Part shown: positions 1 to 9,984 of the stretch, piece after piece
How the letters are laid out: the number at the start of each line of letters is the position of its first letter
Numbering within the stretch: the first letter of the stretch is position 1
Assembly (NCBI GenBank): GCA_933228895.1
Contig: OW121855.1
Coordinates: 36,966,698 to 37,030,697, forward strand
Direction: 5' to 3'
Length of the DNA stretch: 64,000 bases
Source: Platycnemis pennipes
Taxonomy: Eukaryota > Arthropoda > Insecta > Odonata > Platycnemididae
Translations under genes and position numbers: made by a program
The notes under the pieces: model-generated
The model's input: the letters and a program-made list of their open reading frames with translations, nothing else
Databases searched by the model: none
Told to the model about the DNA's origin: nothing

Positions 1-4
1 TCCG

Positions 5-525
5 TTTGATTTCCAGATGACCGGAATAAAGGACTTATAAATATTTTTTAATGCTCGCGGATTTTCCGAATAGTAAATTAGATGAGGTCTCAATTTGCAA
101 TCTACGATTGCGTTACCTCTTAGCAAGAGAGTCGCGATCTTTTGCTGTCTTAAAGCCAGGAGCAGACTTTTCTTCTTTATAAATATGCGTACGGCGAGTC
201 ATTATTTTCCAGAAAAGCCCGCTTCTTTAACATTAAAAACCTGTTCTGCTAAATAACCACCCTCCTCAATTATTTTTTCTAGTATTCTTGGAAAATTCTT
301 TGCTGCCTCATCACTTAATCAATTCTTTAGTGTGGTGGGGGACAGGGTTCATTATCAAACAACAGCAAGATATTAAATGGAATTTTATTCTGAAGGCAGT
401 ACTCCTTGACCTCTGGTATAAAATAGTTACAGTACCAGACCTCAAAAAGGCATATGTAACTCAAGCTTTTGCTTTTGATTTCAAGATGACCGGAAGAGAG
501 GATTTATCCATATTTTAATGCTTGC
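5..525. repeat. Pair of diverged ~52-bp direct repeats
   Basis: Bases 5-58 and 474-525 are two copies of one segment. Both share TTTGATTTC, then AGATGACCGGAA, then a TTATA/TTTATC stretch ending in TTTTAATGCT. Identity by eye is about 75-80 percent. The 415 bases between them show no convincing gene; a frame at 288-518 is short, starts at TTG, and ends inside the second copy. The pair could be termini of an old element or a local duplication. No target duplication could be placed because the first copy runs to the window edge. Confidence 0.6.
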
Positions 526-1124
526 TTTTTTTTGCTACTATACGTATCATTTTTCTTGCAATGCAAATTCAAACGATTTTTAAATCGATTGACCCACCCC
601 TTACTTGCTTCACCAATTTGTAGAAACTTGTTGAATTGTCAGAAGACCAAGCGGTTCTCATTGAAATGCAGTTTAAAAGTTCAGGACGATGTACACGTTC
701 GTGGTTGGAGAATGTACGAGTCCATTCCTTCTCAATAAGTGACTCCGTGATACAACCGACTGCCGCTTTCATGGTACTTAATATTTAAGAGGTAAATTAT
801 TAAAGTGGATTGTTAATTTCACTTTCTTTACGTAGAACTGGCGTCCTTGGATTTCGAGTTGGCATATAACATAGCATCTAAATTAAGCGGTTTGTGGATT
901 ACAGCAGCTATCAGTCACAATTCATCAAGTCCTGAAATAAACATTTACGGTACTAACCAAGTGTTTTCTGCTACATCATTTCTGTTCCAACTTTTTTTTC
1001 CTTTTATATCAACATGGCTTTTGGCTGCAATTAAAAACTGATGACAATCGGGGCCAGTGTATTTTCGTAGCTTCCTACTACGTAGCAAGCCGTATCGTAA
1101 TGGAGTGAGCGCAATAATTTGATG
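526..1124. other. Unassigned AT-rich DNA
   Basis: Only short frames of 60-70 codons occur, on both strands, with no recognisable protein motif. No repeat, RNA gene or splice-flanked exon could be supported. Confidence 0.5.
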
Positions 1125-1150
1125 CAGTCGTAGCGATATCGCTACGACTG
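1125..1150. repeat. Perfect 26-bp palindrome
   Basis: CAGTCGTAGCGAT is followed immediately by its exact reverse complement, so the whole block is self-complementary with no spacer and GATATC at the centre. The flanks are not palindromic. It could be the tip of a small foldback element or a dimeric protein-binding site; nothing around it decides. Confidence 0.85.
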
Positions 1151-1592
1151 TATGAACTGTTACGAAGATTGATCAGTTGCGTAGAAGATAAGATGTTTTT
1201 TACGCGACTTTTCGACAAAAATTAATTAATAGCAGTAAAATACTGTAGATGAATGATAAAAATTTGATTGTATTGAATTGTAGATGAAAGATAATGGACC
1301 AATTTCTTCTGTGTACCTCTTTAAAACCTCGACAGCCATTCGATATTTTCTCCGCCTGCAAGTATAAAAACGAACATTTTACTTTTTGGTGCTCGCGTTC
1401 GTAAATCTACGGCATCCCTTTAGATAAAATTTTCATTTATGTTAGTACGGATGTTAAGGTAAGTCGAGACGTACGTAACTCGGGGTCTGCCTGTAGTTAG
1501 GTGTTTAGACAATGAAAATATTACGCTCTCTGAGCCATCGATATTCTTCAACCCTTGCCAAATTATGTCAAGAGCTTTCAGGTTGAAGAGAA

Positions 1593-2045
1593 AAGCGACC
1601 AAAAGTGCAAGACAAAATGTTGGGTCCTAAACTGGCTTCCTTTGCCACAGCTGCAGCGGAGCTGGAACAATTTTTCTTGGAATTTAAATCCAGCAAGCCT
1701 ATGGCTCGGTTTCTGTTTTTGGCAATTACTGAATTATTTAAAACTGTGATGACTAGATTGGTCAAGCCGGAGGTTTTGGCATCTGGAATCGTGAAGCATA
1801 TTGACTTGAGTAAAGCTGTAAATCTGATCCCCACAAAAGATCTTAATGTTGGATATGCAACCAAGATAGCCTAAAGAGATTATAGTCTTAAAGATGTATT
1901 AGGATATTCTTCTCTTCAATAATGGATGGATTACTAACCTAAAGAAATTGGTGGGCAAACTCATTGAAAGAATGCCCTTGGCCTCCCATGTGAAGAAGGG
2001 AATTTCATGCCTGTATCCTGAAGGTGCAAGTTATTGATTATTTTG
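1593..2045 (+). pseudogene. Decayed transposon-type protein gene (hAT-like, uncertain)
   Basis: One plus frame (about 1587-1871) encodes a stretch containing ELEQFFLEFKSSKPMARFLF, then a Leu/Val-rich helix with TRLVKPEVL, then IDLSKAVNLIPTKDLNVGY. A second frame resumes at about 1949 with KLVGKLIERMPLASHVKKG and ISCLYPE. The order matches, from memory, a protein family repeated many times in arthropod and fish genomes: a helix ending in PF/RF, then 'IDL...DINLG', then 'KLxEKSPLxxxxVRxxSCLDP'. At least one frameshift and several stops separate the halves, and no start codon or DNA-binding domain is visible. I read it as a dead internal fragment of a mobile-element protein. The hAT link is a guess. 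Confidence 0.5.
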
Positions 2046-2463
2046 GATCAGTGATATTCATATTCAGCGAAGTCTGGTTGTATGTAACCTTGTTCCCGAG
2101 CGCCAGCATAATAATTTTGAACTCTAAGAAGGTGATGTAATTTCTCACGAACTAAATGAAAGTGTTGTATGATGTTGGATTTTTTGTTTATTTTCCTCCA
2201 AATACGCAGGATTTGGTTTATTTTGCCCAAAATGCAAGATTAGCTATAATACTTACTTTTATTCACACAAAAAACATACCCAACGTTCTCTAGAGAGCTT
2301 ATGCTTAACGTGAAAAAAATCTAGATTTCCTCTGGAAAAATAAAACTTATGTCTGGAAAACCTGGAAATCTCAGGGAATTATCAAATGCCCCGCTGCTGG
2401 ACACCCTGTCGATGTTTTTGTCGCCAAAATCAGGAAAATCAGGAAAAACTCACCCTCGACATC
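2046..2463. other. Unassigned DNA with short CTGGAAAA-like repeats
   Basis: AT-rich up to about 2330, then short direct repetitions of CTGGAAA and TCAGGAAAA at 2330-2450. These lead into the hammerhead-like motif at 2464 and may belong to the same element. No coding signal. Confidence 0.4.
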
Positions 2464-2510
2464 CTTCACCTGAGGACGGCAGCAGGAGAGCTGGCGAAAC
2501 TGTTGTGGAG
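2464..2510 (+). ncRNA. Hammerhead ribozyme-like motif
   Basis: The hammerhead core CTGAGGA (2470-2476, fitting CUGANGA) is followed by a hairpin and then GAAA (2496-2499). Stem I: CTTCAC (2464-2469) pairs with GTGGAG (2505-2510), 6 bp with one G-U. Stem II: GGCAGC (2478-2483) pairs with GCTGGC (2490-2495) with one mismatch and a 6-base loop. One extra C (2477) lies between the core and stem II, which is not canonical. Stem III is minimal, A2499 with T2503. The predicted cleavage base is T2504. Tiny stem III is typical of hammerheads carried by Penelope-like elements and retrozymes, which tend to act as dimers. Activity is inferred from pairing only. Confidence 0.5.
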
Positions 2511-3292
2511 AAAAACAACGTGCGCGGACGCCACCCGATGGTATGCTGTTACCAACTGTTCAACGCCGCGGAAACCTGAGGTTGAGCTGCTGTAGAAGTT
2601 GTAAAACTTTTATTGAGCCCGGAAATATCATGGAATAAATCCAATAAGGGTAGAATTTTGAGTATTGGTACCCCGATATATAAGGTGCTATGGTGATCGT
2701 TAGTCATAATCTAATATGAGTTATTGATCCTGATGATTGATTGATACAACGTACTTATCCGAGGGAATACGAACCGGCTACCTTAGGATTGCCATCCTGC
2801 GGCAGTTTTGGCTTAGTTTCTGCTTCTGGAAAAATAAAGGACCCTGTAGGATTAGCTTAGTGGAGATCAAATTGCTAAATTTATATCGCGCCAACTTTCC
2901 TAGGTATATTGTACTCCTATTGGAAACACAATATTCATGCCCTAGCGGGGTCCGAGTTACTATGGCCAACTATGGGTTGACACACCTGTCCATTGGAACC
3001 AGTTAAAGGACCATATCCCTCCATACAAGTTGGAGAACAGGAGTTGTCATCATTTTTATATATCATTTTTATCTTTAACTATCTTGCAGTATTAGTAATA
3101 GATAGATCAAAAACAGAAATTTATGACAATTCTAAGGAAATAGTCACGCAGTATGTTGAAGGAATCCTATCTGGTCCTCCAAGCATATGTGCATTTCAAA
3201 AGATAGCTAGGAAATAAAAAAAGAAAACAGCGCTCTGAACTTCAACTGTGGGGAATTTTATTTTCCTCGTAATCTTTCCACCTTTGATTTTG
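2511..3292. other. Unassigned AT-rich DNA
   Basis: Several frames of 70-90 codons overlap on both strands (for example 2737-3006 plus, 2778-2969 minus), without recognisable domains. No RNA gene or repeat boundary was found. Confidence 0.45.
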
Positions 3293-3294
3293 TA

Positions 3295-3314
3295 GGGTAG
3301 ACCGGGGCAGGTTT
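3295..3314 (+). repeat. Left terminal inverted repeat of pogo-type element
   Basis: GGGTAGACCGGGGCAGGTTT, exactly complementary to 5683-5702. It is preceded by TA at 3293-3294. It runs into the first subterminal GGGGCAGGTTTACAC unit (3304-3318). Confidence 0.9.
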
Positions 3315-3481
3315 ACACAGTTTTTTTATTTCGATTTTTCTTATTTTTTGTATTGCAGTGATTTACATGTCTTCCATACTGAGGTATAACTTGATAATTA
3401 ACCTCCATTTAGAAACCTATCAAGAGCCTCATACTATCATACTTTTTTATGTACTTAAAATATTATTGAGTGAAGTCACCT

Positions 3482-3539
3482 GTGTAAACTTGCCCCCTAA
3501 AGGGGGCAGGTTTACACAGTACCTGGGGTAAGTTTACAC
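3482..3539. repeat. Left subterminal repeat cluster with hairpin
   Basis: Three copies of a 15-mer lie close together: GTGTAAACTTGCCCC at 3482-3496 (inverted), GGGGCAGGTTTACAC at 3503-3517, and GGGGTAAGTTTACAC at 3525-3539. The first two form a near-perfect hairpin with a short loop. Repeated subterminal motifs of this kind commonly bind transposase. They match the units at the right end, so they belong to the element. Confidence 0.8.
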
Positions 3540-3599
3540 TACTTTTAAAAAGAAGAAAGTTAAGGGTGTTGTTAATAAAACATGACAAAAATTATACTA

Positions 3600-4260
3600 A
3601 ATAAACGGAGGAAGCAGATGGCGGAAGTAGATGTAGATTGTATGTATTGTATGCATATGTATGTATTGTATGTATTAAATGTGGATGTGTATTGACGACG
3701 CAATGTAGCCGAGCAAGACTCACGTAGACTGGCACCTTGTGACAGATACATTAGTTTGAATGAACCCCTCCCCATTCTTATCCGTCATAGGCTTTCATGC
3801 GACTAATCTTTTTCTGTTTCAATGTAGCATTGACGACATGATGTCACCGTCAAGGACATTGTCTTCGCGTGGTTTCGTGTTTTCTCGTCTGAGGGTGTGT
3901 TCCTAACTTTGGTGGTCATCTCCCCTCATCCCCGCTTTTGTTTGGATGCATTCGTCAAGGCCTATTCATTGCATTCTTACACAACTACCCTTGCATTCTT
4001 AGATACCGCTTTATTTTCCTATTTGTCAATTGGGCAACCTTTGCCCCCAAATTCGCACAGGTCGACATTCGCCAAAAATTAACGGAAAAAATTAACTGAA
4101 GATAGTTTTATATCAGTTAATCCATCATTTTAACTATTAAAACTTAACTCTTCTAAAAAGAAATGATTAAATTAAATAGTTAACCACATTTTTAACGATT
4201 AATTTAGATCGTTAATTTTTTAAATCGTTAATCCACACTCTGTGTGTCATATATAGTCAT
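3600..4260. other. Non-coding left arm of the pogo-type element
   Basis: Begins with an imperfect TATGTATTG-type microsatellite (about 3635-3690). It then holds no coding signal up to the C-terminal remains of the transposase. 4085-4240 is strongly AT-rich with repeated TTAA and GTTAA. A frame at 3897-4082 has no recognisable motif. Confidence 0.45.
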
Positions 4261-4261
4261 T

Positions 4262-4990
4262 GGACGCTAGCCATCCATGAATCACAGGCAGTGTTGATGA
4301 ACTTTTTCAATGGGCCGTATACGCTCCAGTCAATGGTTGAAGCTAGTGGATGCAATGGGGAGGGAAAACCCAGAGTGTTACGCCGTTACCTTGCAGAAAT
4401 CTAGCTCTTCAATTGAGAGGTGCCAATCACTGCTATCGAGAAGCAATAGACATGGCCGCTCAGGAGAGCATCGAGCATGATGAACAAAGTGTTTGCCAAA
4501 TAAAACCATTTTTCTCAACTGTCCTACATGAGGGGTTGGCATCTCCTTCAGAGTCAACAGGGCCGTCACGAACAAATTTTGGCTGGCAGTTTACCCTGAG
4601 AAACACGATGAATATAGGCATGCTGTAACCAGCAGCATTTACAGGAGGAGTCTCTCCTTCAGCGGATGCGATTCTACCGTTCTGGCGGAATCTTTCAGTC
4701 CAACTATTAGGCTTGTGAACTGCAATCACGCCAGTTTCATCTGCATTCCAAATATCTGATGAGCCGATCTTAAGGTGGTTCATGACAATCGTCAAATTTT
4801 TGAAGAAAGCCGCGATATATGTCCAATTGAAACTAGTAGCTCTCGCAAGGCTAGTAGATTGAGTTGCCCTGATTCATAAAGAGTTGCGCCATTTTAAAAA
4901 CCCAGAAACCAATCCACTCCTGTAGTTTCTCGTTCAGTCCAAGAGGTAGACTTTTGCGCTACGCTTCTGACGCACGCTTCTAGCAATATT
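4262..4990 (-). pseudogene. Transposase remnant, pogo/Tigger (DDE superfamily) type
   Basis: Read on the minus strand, the order of motifs is that of pogo/Tigger transposases: VDWFLGFLK (4893-4920), TSLARATSFN, IWNADETGV with the first catalytic Asp near 4740, VNAAGYSMPIFIVF, and CLLLLDSSDWHLS with the second Asp near 4436. Then come FPPHC, LQPL and VYGPLKKFINTACDSWM. The usual third Asp after LQPL is Thr here. At least three frame changes and several stops break it. About 240 codons remain of a usual 450-550, and the N-terminal CENP-B/HTH DNA-binding half is missing. It would have directed cut-and-paste transposition at TA. Confidence 0.85.
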
Positions 4991-5268
4991 GTTTGGAATG
5001 GGTGGTAAAAAAGAATGAATAGTTAAGGATATTTCTGTCCCTTCTTGGGGCAGGCGACCACAGAAAAAGTCTTGAAAGAATCGGACGGTCCCTTATGAAG
5101 TGAAAATTTTTTATATTTTTAATATAAATTTTTTAATGTTCCTCTAATTGCCTTGAAAAGAAGCAAAATTAAACTATAATCCCTATGATCTATCAAATTC
5201 AGCAAAAATGACCGCGCAGACGTTCTAAGTATGCAGGTGAGTTCAGGTGTTCTAGTGTTTGAAAAGCA

Positions 5269-5335
5269 CGGGGCACCTTTACACGATTTGAAGAATGTGT
5301 AAACTTGCCCCATGTGCCTTGTGTAAACTTGCCCC
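5269..5335. repeat. Right subterminal repeat cluster of pogo-type element
   Basis: GTGTAAACTTGCCCC occurs at 5297-5311 and 5321-5335. A diverged inverted unit, GGGGCACCTTTACAC, lies at about 5270-5284. A further exact copy is at 5662-5676, just inside the right terminus. With the left units this makes eight copies, oriented toward the ends in the manner of transposase-binding arrays. Confidence 0.75.
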
Positions 5336-5682
5336 TTCGGCACATTTTCGACAAAATGTAACATATAAGTTTGGTTCACGACGTAGGTATTCAACTGAAT
5401 ATCTTATATTAACATCAAAAGAACAGTCTAACAGGATAAACCATAATGAGTTGTGAACATCTAATGGTATAGAAGTTATTAATGCCATCGCAGTGGTGAA
5501 AAAGTTTACTAACTAAAAGAAAAATCACAAATACTGCTCTCTATTGATTGTCACTCGTCTCAATGACTGCAGACTTACATAAATGTAAATGGCGGTCACA
5601 ATGACTCTCCTGATGTGACAATTACTGCGCTCCGATCAACAGTTTGTGAGCAATAAGCAGTGTGTAAACTTGCCCCTGTACC

Positions 5683-5702
5683 AAACCTGCCCCGGTCTAC
5701 CC
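5683..5702 (-). repeat. Right terminal inverted repeat of pogo-type element
   Basis: AAACCTGCCCCGGTCTACCC, the exact reverse complement of 3295-3314. It is followed by TA at 5703-5704. Confidence 0.9.
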
Positions 5703-5704
5703 TA

Positions 5705-6750
5705 CTCTTCTTTCTTTATTAATTCTGGGCCTCATCCATCTTCACCAGGTGAATATATTTGGTCTCGCTCTTAGTGTCTTCCTTGAAATCGGTATTCCGG
5801 CGTTTGCCTGGCGCTGACATAGCAGGAAAACTCGCTCTTTCCATTTGATCCCGCAGTATTTTTCTGGCGCTATTTATTTTACTTTTGCCGGCGTCCCACT
5901 TCCTGGCTTTTCAATTTCTCTACGCGAGGAAAATACAAAAAATAAAGAGAGCGCGAGGAAATATTTGCCCCCATGAAAATCTCTTTGTCCATCTCGTATG
6001 GGCTTCAAGTGGCCGGGACCTCAAGTCAGCGAGCTCCTCGGGTCGTCTGGCGACTGTGTGGCCGAGCCTGGGAGTCAAAAATTCAGTTGAGGAAGACTGC
6101 TTCCTCCCCTTCGTAGTGGAGTGGTGGCCGTCGAAATATTCCCCGCAACCTCCATCTCTCCCCGCGGGCGAATGGACAAACGGGCCCCTAAGGCCTTTCA
6201 TTCCCATTCTTCTCCGCGGCCACGCTCAAAAAATAATAACAGTAAAAGGAATCAGAACGGAAGTCGTACCCAACCGGCCCTCCTCCCTCGCCAGAGAAGG
6301 ACCTTCTCCTCTTCGAACAAAACCCTGTCGCGATGCGCTCTCTCTGTCTCTCGCTATCTGCCGCCCTCGTCCCAAAAGAGAAAAGCCATCTTGGCCTCCG
6401 GCCCTGATTGTCTGTTTCTCCCTTGTTTGTACGCTCTCTAGCCCTTCAGATGTGTCCCCCCTCCATTCATCCCCTGATCATCTCCCGCCTACCATCCTCA
6501 ACGCACCCCTTTTCGTGGATTTCCATCCGTCGCCGCCATCACCACCACCACCACCCTTGTTTCCCGCCATTCCCATCCTTCACCTCCTTGCTCCGAAATT
6601 TCCTTTCTTTCGGCCCGAACTGCGTCTGATCCTCCGACCAAGTGACGCCACTGCAGTCCTCTCCCTCTCTCCTCTTCTTTCCCTGTAGATTTCAATGGAG
6701 CTGGCCGGCACTTCCTACTCCCTACAGCTCTTTGCTTCCTCACAAGTTTT
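5705..6750. other. CpG-containing, pyrimidine-rich island
   Basis: From about 5880 the composition shifts to C/T-rich with frequent CpG, CTCTCTCT runs and a CACCAC microsatellite near 6540. It returns to AT-rich near 6750. A 267-codon frame (5885-6688) spans it but starts at TTG, is dominated by Pro/Ser/Leu from the base composition, and has competing frames on both strands. I do not call a gene. A regulatory or 5-prime exon role is possible. Confidence 0.4.
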
Positions 6751-9586
6751 GAATCTCACTGATATCCACATATTGCATTGTGAATTAACTTAGGGGTGTA
6801 TGGCTTAGGGTGTCGTGCATGCATATCGATTTTCTAGCTTTCGAAGGCGTGATGAAAATGTGACTATAAATTGACATTCGTCGCTGTCATTAAGAGATAT
6901 ATTAATGCCAAAATCATCATACTTTTTGATTAATAATATTTTTTTCTAGAAGAGCATAATCCTTGTCAGTTGCTGAGCGAAATGTTTAGTTTAAAATAAA
7001 ATTTTGGTTGGTTTTGGCTATTTTTTAGTTGCCTCTTGAGGCAGAATTAGCATTAAAAATGGGACACTTTAAGAGTATTTTATGCATGGATTAATCATTA
7101 TGCATTTATGCGTGGTGGAAGGAAGTGAAATCACCTCTCACTTCATAACCGTTGCATTAATTTATTTCGGATTATAGTTTCGGAGTTTTTATCTCGTATC
7201 CTGCATCGTCACTTTATGATTTCCTCCCGTTTTCCGTAATAAATGATGCGTGATTTTAATTTTCATTCGATTGCAAATGTCAAAACCGTAACGATAAATA
7301 TTCACGATAACAATTGCCTTTCTGTGATCTTCTTTGCTCATGGAAACTCATTCTAATTTTCCTATAAACCTGTGAGGGTTTTAATTCGCCTATGACAATA
7401 TCTAACTACTCGGACTGCTTTCCATTGTGTGCCTTCCAATTCAGGAATTAAATCAAATCTTTCTGCGCCGTGTCTCCAAATGCTCTCGCATTCTGTCCCA
7501 TTGACCTCCACCCCCTCCGGATCTATTGTTGGGGTGCATTGTTCGCTTTTCCATCAATGGAGGATTGCCCATTTTTGTTTCCTCGCACTGTGTACGTCGA
7601 CGGGGTGAGCGAAAAGTTTTTGTAGCATTGCAACCGATACATCGCGCGCACCATATTTCTCCGTCCTTTTTTGTTCCCGGGTGTATCGCAATGAATGGCG
7701 TCGTATTTGGCGTTCGGCCACAGCCGCCATGTTTATACCCTTTGACCCTCCGAAAAAGGGAAGCCACCGTCTCGCCTTTTTGCTGTAGGAAGTGGTTATT
7801 GGGACTCAAAAAGTTCGCGTAAAAGTTCATCGGCATTGCGGCTCATCGGAGGTTGTTTCCGACTGTAACTTATACACATAGTTGGGGTATTGGACGTTCC
7901 CTTCAAACTTGGCGTGATCCGAGTGGATAATATTGCCGGGGTGGTCGTTTGGTACAAGAACCGTGGGAAAACGGAATCGAAGTGGGAAATAAAGTTCTCG
8001 TACTAGTCTGTGTTCAAAACCAGTTTTAACGATTAGGAACAGACAGTATAATCGGGATTACTGTATTGCTGTATCTAAAAATGCACACCGGAAACCCTTG
8101 TAAATTTCAGGAAGTATTCACTGATTGGTCAAGCGTTATCATACGTGGTAGTAGTTTTTTCTTGAGTGCGCAAAAAACGAGGCCATTTGCACCATCTCAG
8201 CCATTGTTTCCATCTAAGCGAAGTGCAAAAATTCCTAATAATAATACTAATGTTCTGCCGATTATGGTATGTTTTGATGCTCATGAATCACTCTTAATCT
8301 TCACAATTTCTTTAATCAACTTCCTCCCATACCCTGTCATTCTCATATCTTCCTCATTTGTCCCTTTCACTCAACTTCCCATCTCTATTACTTCTCCCCT
8401 TCTACATCTCAAGTATTTTTTCATTCTCTTTTCTCTTAGTCTTCGCGCTACAGAAGACCGCGGACCATATCAGACTCATCATGAGTATTCTCAAATATTT
8501 CGCGGGAAATATCACTATCGCTGCATACTCGGCCGGGAATGGAAATTATTTCTAATATGTCATGTTTCTTTGCCATAAATGTAGGTCATTTATGAAGTTT
8601 GGTTAGTGATCCAAGCTTATGTCTTTTATGTTGGTTTTTGATTTCGAAACGGAGGTTTTATATCTCTAAGATGCCCTAACCCGTCTCAAAAGTTGGAATA
8701 ACTGCGTGGTTTTCAGCCCGCATACGTGTCATTGCTAATTTCTGGATTGGTTCCTTCGGCACATAAAAGCTTTAAGATGATATCTCCCATGTATTCCCAA
8801 TTAGGTGTAGAACAATTCCAAGTGATATTTTGCATAATCCACTGACTTCGATTATGACTTCTGAATTTATGAAGACTTGATAATTATTGTATTTGCAGTA
8901 GAATTAATTTTCGTTGATGATGTTTAGAATTAACAAAAACATTATTTAAATAAGACTCGTCAGGCAGTGAAAAATGCTATAATGAATATATTTTACGCGA
9001 TTACACGTTTTCAGAACATATTTAATTTATAATGATAATCTTTAATGGAACATTAAATAATTTTATTATGTATCTCAGCAGCAGTAACCATGGAAAATGT
9101 ATTATTACAATTGAAGTTTTTTTAGCTATGTAAAAGCCACATAATATTAGTTATCAGCTTATTCATATTTCCTCATTGAGTTAAGTTAATGAGTAATTGC
9201 AACGCACGTTCTGTTGAGGGATTTTAAAATAGCAAACGTCCATTGTGTAATTTATTTAAGGTCGTATTTCATTAATCTCGAGGAAAGAGGTTATTTCTCC
9301 TACACCCTGAATCGTGGCCCTAATAGTGAAGTTGTGAAGATGTGTTTGTAGAAACGTTGTCCGCTTGCAAGGATGCGGATTCACTAATGACTCACAGAAG
9401 GAAAACTCTGAGAGAATAAAGAAATAGGTTCTTTCCGGACGAAACGACGAGATAATTTATCCAGTTCATATTTTTCGCAAACCCGCCCTAATTTACATAC
9501 TCCAGCAACACCGTGAGTTTGGAGGTAATTGCGTTGCTCAACAGATGTTTTTGGCCGGAAAAGTCGGCAGTGATATTGCTCCTCGT
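6751..9586. other. Unassigned DNA with a small GC-richer patch at 7450-7840
   Basis: AT-rich, with opposing frames at 7453-7836 (minus) and 7526-7822 (plus) in a GC-richer patch. A 170-codon frame at 8066-8578 starts at TTG and has a C/T-rich low-complexity middle. None shows a recognisable domain. No repeats or RNA genes are evident. Confidence 0.4.
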
Positions 9587-9667
9587 GGATAAAACCACTA
9601 GTCGATCCGTTGACTCTCATGCAAATTCTTTCCCGGGATTAAAACCACTGAGTCGAGCCGTTGGCTC
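9587..9667 (+). repeat. Two imperfect 31-33-bp direct repeats
   Basis: 9587-9617 and 9636-9667 share GGAT(T)AAAACCACT, then GTCGA, then CCGTTG and CTCT, with only a few substitutions or single-base insertions and an 18-base spacer. Looks like a local tandem duplication. Confidence 0.65.
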
Positions 9668-9984
9668 TTATTTTCTGTGTTTATTTTTTCCAGTTTTTGG
9701 CAAATGCGCCCGTTTAAAAAGTCTCCACCAAAAATGCTTGTGACCTAATTGAATCAAGTTCTCCTCGGAAACGCCCTAGTATTAGACCCCATATTCTCAT
9801 TACTGCAATGCACAATTTTTTTAGTTAGGCCTGAAGCTAGGTTTTAACGTATTTAGTTGCATCGTTTTATCTATTTCTAGCTCCGTTGTAAGCTTTTGTA
9901 CCTTCGTAAATGGTGATTGAACGGCATCATTTTAATTTCATTCCTGAAGTTTTGTGATTTGTGGACAGCGATCGTAATCTGTAA

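Larger units (their letters stand above)
3295..5702 (-). mobile_element. pogo/Tigger-type DNA transposon, complete ends, dead transposase
   Basis: Both ends carry a perfect 20-bp terminal inverted repeat starting GGGTAGACC. Both are flanked by TA (3293-3294 and 5703-5704), the target duplication of the Tc1/mariner-pogo superfamily. The element is 2408 bp, a usual size for pogo/Tigger. A minus-strand transposase remnant lies at 4262-4990. Clusters of a GGGGCAAGTTTACAC-like subterminal repeat lie inside each end. The ends are well preserved while the protein is shattered, so this copy cannot move itself but might be cut by an active relative's transposase. Confidence 0.85.

Noticed and set aside
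5885..6688. 267-codon plus open frame, the longest in the window
   Set aside because: Starts at TTG, lies in a C/T-rich island, is Pro/Ser/Leu-rich by composition, and has competing frames on both strands. No domain recognised.
8066..8578. 170-codon plus open frame
   Set aside because: TTG start, low-complexity pyrimidine-rich middle, no recognisable domain or splice context.
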